NCBI RefSeq assembly: GCF_020532645.1
Contig: NZ_JAJAUZ010000062.1
Coordinates: 1-41,167, forward strand
Length of the DNA: 41,167 nucleotides
Direction of reading: 5' to 3'
Source: Streptomyces bambusae
GTDB taxonomy: Bacteria > Actinomycetota > Actinomycetes > Streptomycetales > Streptomycetaceae
Part shown: positions 14,109 through 21,685 of the stretch, in pieces
How the letters are laid out: the number at the start of each line of letters is the position of its first letter
How positions within the stretch are numbered: position 1 is the stretch's first letter
Notes under the pieces: generated by a model
Told to the model about the DNA's origin: nothing
Databases searched by the model: none
What the model saw: only the letters and a program-made list of their open reading frames with translations
Position numbers and translations under genes: made by a program

Positions 14109-16001
14109 CTACGACCAGGAGGCCGTGATCAGGGCGCGTTCGGAGGCCGCGAGGTGGACGGACGAGGCGAGCCAGGCGTGGGCGTAGCGGTCGGTGGAGG
14201 TGTCCGTCAGGCGGCCGAAGGCGTCGCGGGTACGGCAGTCCGCCTCGGCCGCCAGGGCGTCCGCCAGGTCGGCGGCGGTGCCGAACCCGGCACGGCGCAG
14301 CAGGTCGGGGCGGCTGACCGGCTCGCCGCCGCGGGCGGCCTCGGCCACCGCGCGGCGCCCGCCGGCCACCCCGGTCTCCAGCAGCCGCCGCACCCGCCAG
14401 AGCGGGGAGTCGGCGAGCAGGTCCGGGCCGGGATCGACCGCCCGAGGCACGGGACCGGGCGTGCCGGCGGGGAGGTGTTCGCCCTGGATGCGGTCGTAGC
14501 CCAGGTCGACCCGGCCGAGCCACTCCGCGGGAAGCCGCAGCGTGTCCGCCGCCCCGGGGACCGGTCCGACGGACACGGCGCGCAGCGTGGCGGCCCGGTC
14601 GAGGTCGGGCCGGCCGATCACCCGAAGGCGGAGCCCGGGGCAGCCCGCGAGGCGGCGGAGGTTGGCCACGTACGGCAGTTCGGGGTGCGGATGAGCGGGC
14701 ACGAGCCGCAGGAACGGCGCGCCGTCCCGGACCGTGCCGTCCGGCGACAGCTCGCGCACCAGGAGGTGGTCGCCCGCGGCGCCCGTCACCTCCACGTCGC
14801 AGCCGAGCAGCCCGGACCGGCCGTCGGCGGCCGCGTCGGCCTGCCGGGCGGTGACGGCCTCGGCCGCGGGCCGGGCGAACAGTGCGGCGGCGGGCTCCTC
14901 CGTCCACGGGATCCCGCGCAGCGGGGTGGCCTTGACCCCGCGTCCGGCCCCGAGACGGCCGTCGGCCGAGACCGTGGCGCCCACGACCAGCAGGCCGCCG
15001 CGCGCCAGTCCGGCGTGGTCGAGCACCGCGCCGCCGATCGCCACCGAGGCCGAACCGGCGCCCCGGGCACGGGCCAGACCGCCCGGTTTGACGTCGGAGA
15101 CGGACAGGGGCAACCCGTCGGGCGTGAGCAGGTGCGTGACGACCCCGCCGTATCCGGTCGCGGAAAGCACCGGCTCGCGGCACAGGCCGTACGCCCGCAG
15201 GCTGCCGCCCGGCCGGTAGGCACGCCGGGTGCCGCCGGACAGGTCCGGGTCGGCGGTACCGGCGGCCAGGACGGCGCTGATCCGCAGGAGTTCGCGGAAG
15301 GCGGCGGTGAGGTCGGACAGCCGCTGCGTCGAGCTGCGGTCGCGGGCGGCGCGCAGGCCGCGCACCAGACGCAGGGCGGCGGCCTCGGCACGCGGCAGCC
15401 CGGCCACCCGGGCGCTGTGCGCGGCGCGGAGGAGTTCCGCCTGGACGACGGCGCCGGACGCGGACACTCCGCCGGCGAGGGCGGTGGCGGCCGCCTGCCA
15501 GAGCGCACCGGCGGCGGTGCGCTGGGCGTCGGTGAGCGGTTCCGGAGTGCCGGTGAGGGATTCCTCGGCGTCGCCGTGTGTGGCGGGGCGTGCCTCTGCG
15601 GCCGCACCTGCGTGGGCCGCGCCGGCGTCCGGGCCGACCGGGGCCGACTCCGCGGCCGGCTCCTCCTGGAACGGGTCCTCGGCCCCGGCTGCCGGGAGGT
15701 CGGCGATCGGGGCGGCGCCGAGGACCGCGGCCCGGTGCAGGCAGCGCGGGGCGAGGAGGCAGCCGCACACCGCCTGGTCGGCGGCGGTGACCGCCCCCGA
15801 AGCGGCGGGGCGCAGCGTCACCACGGTGTCCTCGCCGAAACGGACCGCGAAGGAACCGTCCGGCGCGGACACCGCGGACCCGGCGCAGTCGGCGATCGCC
15901 GCGTCCAGCTTCTTGCGCAGCCGGCCGGTCAGGCCCTCGACGGCCTCCGCGAGGACGGCCGGGGCGACCGGAGGGAGGGTGACGGTCGGTTCGGGGGTCA
16001 A
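14109..16001 (-). CDS. SWIM zinc-finger protein (YehQ-like)
   Basis: The 630-residue soluble protein has a SWIM motif near the N terminus: C79-G-C81-LLAPR-C87-L-H89, matching CxCx(n)CxH, which binds zinc and nucleic acid or protein. The rest is Ala/Arg-rich with no second domain I recognise; a segment with RVIGRPDLDRAATLRAVSVG and ending in LASSVHLAASERALITASWS resembles other YehQ-type proteins. The start is TTG 16001, which overlaps the previous stop (TTGA) and has GGAGAGG four bases before it. It is the last gene of the AAA+/DUF5682-VWA/SWIM set, in the same order as E. coli yehL-M-P-Q. SWIM proteins such as Shu2/SWS1 help Rad51-type recombinases in eukaryotes, which fits a DNA-repair link here by inference. 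Confidence 0.85.
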   Translation of the reverse strand: MTPEPTVTLPPVAPAVLAEAVEGLTGRLRKKLDAAIADCAGSAVSAPDGSFAVRFGEDTVVTLRPAASGAVTAADQAVCGCLLAPRCLHRAAVLGAAPIADLPAAGAEDPFQEEPAAESAPVGPDAGAAHAGAAAEARPATHGDAEESLTGTPEPLTDAQRTAAGALWQAAATALAGGVSASGAVVQAELLRAAHSARVAGLPRAEAAALRLVRGLRAARDRSSTQRLSDLTAAFRELLRISAVLAAGTADPDLSGGTRRAYRPGGSLRAYGLCREPVLSATGYGGVVTHLLTPDGLPLSVSDVKPGGLARARGAGSASVAIGGAVLDHAGLARGGLLVVGATVSADGRLGAGRGVKATPLRGIPWTEEPAAALFARPAAEAVTARQADAAADGRSGLLGCDVEVTGAAGDHLLVRELSPDGTVRDGAPFLRLVPAHPHPELPYVANLRRLAGCPGLRLRVIGRPDLDRAATLRAVSVGPVPGAADTLRLPAEWLGRVDLGYDRIQGEHLPAGTPGPVPRAVDPGPDLLADSPLWRVRRLLETGVAGGRRAVAEAARGGEPVSRPDLLRRAGFGTAADLADALAAEADCRTRDAFGRLTDTSTDRYAHAWLASSVHLAASERALITASWS

Positions 16002-19000
16002 CGGGCCTCTCCACGGAGACGGTCGCCCACCCAGCGGGCGAGGGCGAGCGGGCTGAGCGCCGCCACCGGCATGCCGGCGGCGACGAGTTGGCGGGCGACG
16101 GGCACCGAGTAGCGGGGCGCGCCGGAGTCGTCGAGGGCCGCACAGCCGAGCAGGTGGGCGCCGGACGCGGCCAGCGCCCGCACCTCGCCCAGCAGGCCGC
16201 CCATCGGGTACCCCTCCTCGAAGTCGCTGACCACGACGACGAGGGTGCGGCTCGGGACGGTGATCAGGGAACGGGCGTGCGCGAGGCCCGCCGCGATGTG
16301 CGTACCGCCGCCGACGCGTACCTCCAGCAGCAGGGACAGCGGGTCGTCGACCCGGTCGGTGAGGTCCACCACGTCGGTGGAGAAGGCGAGGAAGTGCGTG
16401 GACAGGGCGGGCACTCCGCCCAGCACGGCCGCGGTCAGCGCGGACCAGACGACCGACGCCTCCATCGAGCCGGAGACGTCGACCACCAGGATCAGCCGCC
16501 AGTCGGCCTCCTTGCGCACCCGGGTGCTGAACACCGGGCGTTCGGGCACGACCTGCACCCGGCCGTCCGCCGTCCGACGGGTGTGCGCCAGGTTGGCGCG
16601 CAGGGTACGGGCGAGGTCGAGGCGGCCGCCCGGGCGGCGGGTCGGACGCGGGGTCGTGAGCCCGGACAGGGCCGGGCGCGTCCGGGTGGCCAGCTCCCGG
16701 GCGAGTTCCTCCACCAGCCGCTTGACCAGTGGCCGCAGACGGGCCAGCTGGTGCTCGGGCATGCCGCCTGCCAGTGACAGCACGGAGGTCAGCAGCTCCA
16801 CGGACGGGCGGACGGAGGACGGGTCGAGCTGGGTCAGCACATCGGTGCGGCCCGCGTCGGCCGCGGCGGCCAGCACCTCCTCACGGACGTCGGCGCCGAA
16901 CAGGGCCTCCAGCTCCCCGGCCCACTCCCGGGCCGTGGGGAACGACGCCTGCTGCCCGCCGCCCGCGCCCGGCACCCCGCCCCGGTCCAGGTCCGCGGCG
17001 CCCTCGCCGCGCCCCGCGCCGTACAGCTCGTCGAGCGCACGGGCGTGCCGGCGGGCCGCGTCGGGCAGGCGGTCGTGCTCGCGGCCGAGCAGCAGCCGCC
17101 AGCGGTCGGAGGTGGCGATGCGGTGGGGCGGGGTCGTACCGGTCTCCCGGGGCGCGCTGCCGTCGGATGCCGCCGGCACGGGGCGGGGGCCGGATGCGGG
17201 CGCGGGTGAAGGAGCGGGCAGGGCCTTGAGCGCGGCCGCGCCGGCGGCGTCGGCCGCCGCCCAGAGGGCGAGCAGCGCGGGCGGCGCCGCCAGGGACAGG
17301 TCCGGGCGCTCGCCCAGCCGTCCCGCGACGGTGTCGAGGAGACGGCCGCGGGCGGCCGGTGCCAGGACGTCGAACCCGCCGCGCAGGGCGGGCAGGCGGT
17401 CCAGGAACTCCTGGTCGCCGAGGGTCTCGATCCGGTCCAGCAGCGGGTCGAGGGCGGCCGACGACGCCTGCAGCAGCGGTCCGGTGGCGGTGAGCAGCCC
17501 TGCGAGCCGACGGGTCAGCCGACGGCGCCCGTCGGCATCGGCGGCGGCGTCGATCCACCCCGCCGCCCGGCCGCCCAGGTCCGCCGTCGAGTCCAGCCCG
17601 AGCAGCGCCCGTACGGCCAGGGCCGCGCCCTGCATCACCGGGGAGGCGGTGCCGGCGAGTTCGGCGAGCGCCCCGTCCAGCCGGAGACCGAGGTGACGGT
17701 CGGCGGCCCGGTCGGCGAGCGCCACCAGCGCGGCGGCATCCGCGGGGTCCTCGCTGCCCGCCAGCCCCGGGAGGGTGCGGACGGCGGCTTCGAGCAGCTC
17801 GGCGGCGAGCGCGGCCGCCGCGGTGCGGCCCTCGTCCGTCGCGCCGGGCAGATGGCCGCGGTGGAGGGCGTCCAGCAGGTCGAGCGCCTCCAGGAGTTCG
17901 GGCAGGGTCGCCGACGCGGGCAGGGTGACGGCCGCCTCCGCGAGCCGTACGCCGACCAGGTCGGGCAGCTCGCAGCGGGCGGCGGCGGCCAGTCCCGCGA
18001 GGATCTGCGCACAGGTGGGGCCGCCCTCGGCCGCCTCGCGGCGGGCGGCGGCCCGCAGCGTGCCGGCACAGGCCTGGGCCACGGTGACGCCACGGACACC
18101 GGCCAGGTCGAGCCGGGCCTGGACGGAAGGCGTCCACTTCAGCCGCCACTTGGTGCCCAGCGCAGTGCCGTCACCCGTGCCCGCCACCTTGACGGGGTCG
18201 CCGTACGAGGCACCGCAGACGAGCAGCCGCTGCAGCAGCACCTCGCGGCGGCCGTCGAGCGGCGAGCGCAGCGGTTCGAGGCGGACCTCGCGGAAGTCGG
18301 GGTCGTCGGGGCCGGGCAGCCGCAGCGCGGCCAGCTCCCGCTCCACGGACGGCCCGAGCCCCGAGCGGGGGGTGCCGGGGGAGAGGCGGCCGCGGCCGGT
18401 GCCGACGAACGCGGCGTCCAGCGCCCGGGCCAGCGCCCGCCCCCGGCCGAGGAGTTCACCCTGGCCCAGCACGGTGGTGACCGCCTCCAGCAGCTCGCCG
18501 CGCCCCGGCGCCGGCAGACCGCGCAGCCGCGCCAGGTCCCCGGCCAGCCGCAGCGTCTCGGCGGCCTCCCCCGTGCCCGCCGGATGCCCGGCACCGCGCA
18601 GCTCGCGGCACACGTCGGTCACGGCCCGCGATGCGGCGCCGTACAGCCGCTCCGGATCCCCGCCCGCACGGAACACGGCCTGCTGCCAGAGGGGGTCGCG
18701 GATGCCGGCGGGGTAGCCGGAACGGGAGTCGAGCAGGTCGAAGGAGTACGGGACGAGCGAGGTCACGAGGTCGCCGTCCCGGCCGGGCCGGCCGGCGGCG
18801 GGGCGGCCGGAGTCCGGCCGGTCCCCGGTCCGGGGGCGGGGTGCCGGGCCTGGTGTGGCCGCGGGGGAGGGCCCGTCGAGGGGACCGGGGGCTGACGTGA
18901 CCGCTTCCGGCCCCGTTTCACCACCCGCGGTGGCAGGCTCGGACTCCGGGCCCGCTGCGGCCGGTTCCGGCTGGGACTCCGCGCCCGATGCGGCCGACAC

Positions 19001-20020
19001 CGGCCCGGACCGAGGGCCCGGCGCGACCGGCTGTGGGTCGCGGCCCGGTTCCGGTCGGCCGGCGGGGCCCGGCGCGGTCTCCTGTGCGGGGGCGACCGCG
19101 GCGGCGTGCGCTCGCGCGGCACCGGGGGAGCCCGTCACCTGTCCGGGGTGGACGACGGGGGTGCCGGCCGCCGGGGTGAGGAGGGCCGGGGCGTGGAAGG
19201 CGCCGATGACCGCCGCCACCGTACGGCCCGTCGCCGCGGCAGCGTGGATCACGCGGCGCATGTGTGCCTCGCGCGCCAGGTCCGTGGCGGGGACGCCACC
19301 GGCGGCCGCGGCGTCGCTGCGCAGCGCCCAGCCGACGCCGAGGGCCGCCCGGCGCACGGCCTCGGGCGTGCAGCCGGGCGCCATGACCTCCACGGCCCGG
19401 TCCCACATGTCCTCGCCCGCACGCCCGGTACCGGCGGCGGCGAGCGCGTCCGCGAAGGACCGCCCGGCGGCCGTCACCGGGGCGGGGGCGGGGTGGCCGG
19501 TCGCCTCCGGGTGCACCGACTCCGCGGACCCGCCCCCGGCGGTCCAGCCCGCGTCGTCCAGCGGCAGGTCGCAGCAGAGCACCTCGGCGCCGTTGTCGCG
19601 GGCCCAGCGGATCGCCGCCAGCTCGGGCGAGAAGTCCGCGAAGGGGTAGAAGGCGAGGCGGCCGTCGGTACCGGCGCCCGCCAGGGCCACCGGAGCCGTG
19701 GTCTCGGGGTCGGCCAGGTGCGTGAGCCAGTCCTGGAAGTCGGCGGGCAGCTCCACGCAGACCACGTCGGCGCCGGAGGCGTCCAGCAGGGCGGGGATCA
19801 CCGCGGCCAGCGCCGGGCTGTGGTGGCGGACCCCGAGCAGGAAGGGCTGCCCGGACGCGGCCAGCGCGTCCACGACGGCCCGGGGACCGTCCGGCACGAC
19901 GGCAGCCTCGATCGGGCCCGCGATCGGGCCGGTCCCGGCGGCCGATGCAGCTGCCGGGGCGTTCATCGCGTCGGGCGCTGCCGCGCCCGGCGTCGGGGGA
20001 TGCGTACGGGAGGCCGTCAT
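15998..20020 (-). CDS. DUF5682-VWA fusion protein (YehM and YehP in one chain)
   Basis: One open frame of 1340 residues joins two proteins that are separate in E. coli. The N-terminal DUF5682 part has LLGVRHHSPAL at 61-71, VVCVELPADF at 86-95 and VAAVIGAFHAPAL at 268-280, resembling TraB/TIKI-like hydrolase motifs. Residues about 283-417 are a Pro/Ala/Gly/Glu-rich insertion, probably disordered, before the domain resumes at SLVPYSFDLLDSRSGYPAGI. After a short Pro/Ala linker (about 925-960) the VWA part begins at RWRLLLGREHDRL. Its metal site is complete: DVSGS at about 1181, the Thr in GGTHIAAGL, and the Asp in VVVSDFEEG. VWA proteins of this type pair with MoxR ATPases. The ATG at 20020 overlaps the ATPase stop by 4 bp. 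Confidence 0.88.
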   Translation of the reverse strand: MTASRTHPPTPGAAAPDAMNAPAAASAAGTGPIAGPIEAAVVPDGPRAVVDALAASGQPFLLGVRHHSPALAAVIPALLDASGADVVCVELPADFQDWLTHLADPETTAPVALAGAGTDGRLAFYPFADFSPELAAIRWARDNGAEVLCCDLPLDDAGWTAGGGSAESVHPEATGHPAPAPVTAAGRSFADALAAAGTGRAGEDMWDRAVEVMAPGCTPEAVRRAALGVGWALRSDAAAAGGVPATDLAREAHMRRVIHAAAATGRTVAAVIGAFHAPALLTPAAGTPVVHPGQVTGSPGAARAHAAAVAPAQETAPGPAGRPEPGRDPQPVAPGPRSGPVSAASGAESQPEPAAAGPESEPATAGGETGPEAVTSAPGPLDGPSPAATPGPAPRPRTGDRPDSGRPAAGRPGRDGDLVTSLVPYSFDLLDSRSGYPAGIRDPLWQQAVFRAGGDPERLYGAASRAVTDVCRELRGAGHPAGTGEAAETLRLAGDLARLRGLPAPGRGELLEAVTTVLGQGELLGRGRALARALDAAFVGTGRGRLSPGTPRSGLGPSVERELAALRLPGPDDPDFREVRLEPLRSPLDGRREVLLQRLLVCGASYGDPVKVAGTGDGTALGTKWRLKWTPSVQARLDLAGVRGVTVAQACAGTLRAAARREAAEGGPTCAQILAGLAAAARCELPDLVGVRLAEAAVTLPASATLPELLEALDLLDALHRGHLPGATDEGRTAAAALAAELLEAAVRTLPGLAGSEDPADAAALVALADRAADRHLGLRLDGALAELAGTASPVMQGAALAVRALLGLDSTADLGGRAAGWIDAAADADGRRRLTRRLAGLLTATGPLLQASSAALDPLLDRIETLGDQEFLDRLPALRGGFDVLAPAARGRLLDTVAGRLGERPDLSLAAPPALLALWAAADAAGAAALKALPAPSPAPASGPRPVPAASDGSAPRETGTTPPHRIATSDRWRLLLGREHDRLPDAARRHARALDELYGAGRGEGAADLDRGGVPGAGGGQQASFPTAREWAGELEALFGADVREEVLAAAADAGRTDVLTQLDPSSVRPSVELLTSVLSLAGGMPEHQLARLRPLVKRLVEELARELATRTRPALSGLTTPRPTRRPGGRLDLARTLRANLAHTRRTADGRVQVVPERPVFSTRVRKEADWRLILVVDVSGSMEASVVWSALTAAVLGGVPALSTHFLAFSTDVVDLTDRVDDPLSLLLEVRVGGGTHIAAGLAHARSLITVPSRTLVVVVSDFEEGYPMGGLLGEVRALAASGAHLLGCAALDDSGAPRYSVPVARQLVAAGMPVAALSPLALARWVGDRLRGEAR

Positions 20021-21210
20021 CGCAGGTTCCCCCGGAGGTCCCACAGACGGCGCCACATCGCGGAGCCGTCCTCGGCGCGGCGGCGGACCGGGCCGTCCCA
20101 GTAGCCGAGCATGCGCTCGTGGTCGGCGGGGTCGTCCTTGCGGACCACGCCGAGCAGGTGTCCCGGCAGCAGGTCGAGGACGTCGCCGCCGGGCAGGTAC
20201 GCGGCTGCGACCCCGAGGGAGGCCGCCACCTGGACCGCCTCCGCCGTCGACATGACGGTGCCGGGGCGCTCCACGTCCCAGCCCTCGGCGGAACGGCCGG
20301 TCCGCAGGTCGCGGAACACGGTCACGAGGGCGTCCAGCACCGCATCGTCCACGGCGAACCCGGCACCCGCCCGCTGTACGGCGGCCACGGCCTGGCGGCG
20401 GATCAGGTCGGCCTCGGCGTCGGCGTCGGCGATCGGCTGCACGGTCTCGAAGTTGAACCGGCGCTTGAGGGCCGCGGACATCTCCGACACCCCGCGGTCG
20501 CGCAGGTTGGCGGTGGCGATGACGGTGAAGCCGGGGGCCGCGCTGACCACCGCGTCCTCGGTGGCGGTCAGCTCGGGCACGGTGACCCGGCGCTCGGACA
20601 GGATCGACACCAGGGCGTCCTGCACTTCCGGCAGGCAGCGGGTGATCTCCTCGATACGGGCGACCCGGCCGGTGCGCATGGCGGTGAGGACCGGGGAATC
20701 GACCAGCGCGTCCGGGGTGGGCCCCTGGGCGAGCAGCCGGGCGTAGTTCCAGCCGTACCGGAAGGCGTCCTCGGTGGTGCCCGCGGTGCCCTGGACGGTG
20801 AGGGCGCTCGTGCCGCAGACGGCGGCCGACAGGAGTTCGGAGAGCATGGACTTGGCGGTGCCGGGGTCGCCGACGAGGAGCAGGCCGCGTTCGCCGGCGA
20901 GGGTCACGACACAGCGTTCGACGAGGGCGCGCTCGCCGACGAACTTGGGCGCGATCACCAGCTTCGCGGGCAGGCCGGCGCGACGGCGGGGGAGGGCGAG
21001 TTCCTCGCCGCCGCTGCCGCAGACGAAGGTCACGACGGCGCGGGGCGTCAGGGCCCAGCCGGGCGGGCGGGGGCCGGTGTCCTGGGCGGCGAGAAAGGCG
21101 AGTTCTGCCGCGTACCGCTCTTCTGCGGGCAGCACCTGGCGGGCGGGGCGGTCGGCGGGGGCGGTCTGTTCGGGCAGGTCCGGGAGGCCGGGCTGGTCGG
21201 TGACGGTCAT
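20017..21210 (-). CDS. MoxR-type AAA+ ATPase (YehL-like)
   Basis: The 397-residue ATPase has Walker A GDPGTAKS at 114-121, a Walker B-like strand VARIEEIT at about 183-190, in which the usual Asp-Glu is Glu-Glu, sensor-1 VIATAN at 230-235 and arginine-finger residues RR at 250-251 (ALKRRFNFE). MoxR ATPases act as chaperone-like remodellers with VWA partners, and the next gene encodes one. The N-terminal 80 residues are family-specific. The ATG at 21210 has GAAGGAC eight bases before it. It starts the second half of the set, after a 475-base repeat island, so it may have its own promoter; I could not find a convincing one. Confidence 0.9.
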   Translation of the reverse strand: MTVTDQPGLPDLPEQTAPADRPARQVLPAEERYAAELAFLAAQDTGPRPPGWALTPRAVVTFVCGSGGEELALPRRRAGLPAKLVIAPKFVGERALVERCVVTLAGERGLLLVGDPGTAKSMLSELLSAAVCGTSALTVQGTAGTTEDAFRYGWNYARLLAQGPTPDALVDSPVLTAMRTGRVARIEEITRCLPEVQDALVSILSERRVTVPELTATEDAVVSAAPGFTVIATANLRDRGVSEMSAALKRRFNFETVQPIADADAEADLIRRQAVAAVQRAGAGFAVDDAVLDALVTVFRDLRTGRSAEGWDVERPGTVMSTAEAVQVAASLGVAAAYLPGGDVLDLLPGHLLGVVRKDDPADHERMLGYWDGPVRRRAEDGSAMWRRLWDLRGNLR

Positions 21211-21280
21211 CGTGCGTTTGTCCTTCGGTCGTGGTGTGTGGGTGTGGGCCGGGTCCTGCCCGGCCGGGTCGCCCCGGAAC

Positions 21281-21505
21281 TCCGCCCCGGACCCCGCTCC
21301 TCAATCGCCGGAGGGGCTGGAATTCCCGCCCGGCGGGCAGCCGGTGCCCTGGGCGAGCTCAGCCTCGCCAGGGGGCACCTCCCAGCCCTCTGGGGCCGGG
21401 GATGTTTGAGGCGCGGGTCCGGGCGGAGCCAGGGAGCCGGCACAGCCGGCCTGCCTTGGGGCTCCGCCCCGGACCCCGCTCCTCAAACGCCGGAGAGGCT
21501 GGATG
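21281..21505. repeat. Three copies of a dispersed intergenic repeat, two orientations
   Basis: Direct copies at 21281-21322 and 21461-21505 share the core CCCCGGACCCCGCTCCTCAA followed by CGCCGGAG and GGCTGGA. An inverted, weaker copy lies at 21382-21430 (TTTGAGGCGCGGGTCCGGGC). The direct and inverted copies can fold into long hairpins and may act as transcription stops. The same element recurs in inverted orientation at the right edge of the window. Confidence 0.85.
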
Positions 21506-21510
21506 TTCCC

Positions 21511-21650
21511 CCGGTGGGCAGCCGACCCGCCAGGGGGAGTTGCCCTCGGTGGGTGCCGGCCCGCCAGGGTGGAGTCACCCCCGGTGGGCGGGGACCCGCC
21601 AGGGTGGAGTTGCCCCCCCGCGGGCAGCCGACCGGGAGAGCGGAGTCGCC
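21511..21650. repeat. 35-bp tandem repeat, four units
   Basis: Four consecutive units of exactly 35 bases start at 21511, 21546, 21581 and 21616. Each follows the pattern CGGTGGG, CCGACCCGCCAGGG, GGAGT, GCCC with a few changes; the last is the most divergent. The period is not a multiple of three, so a coding role is unlikely. A looser, longer version precedes them at about 21328-21380. Confidence 0.8.
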
Positions 21651-21685
21651 TCCCCGGCCGCCGGGCGCGGCCCGCCGGGCCAAGG

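Larger units (their letters stand above)
21211..21685. other. 475-base gene-free repeat island inside the yeh-like set
   Basis: This gap separates the stop of the 1672-residue protein gene from the AAA+ gene. It is filled with dispersed intergenic repeats and a 35-bp tandem array, listed separately. No coding sequence is supported in it. Confidence 0.8.
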
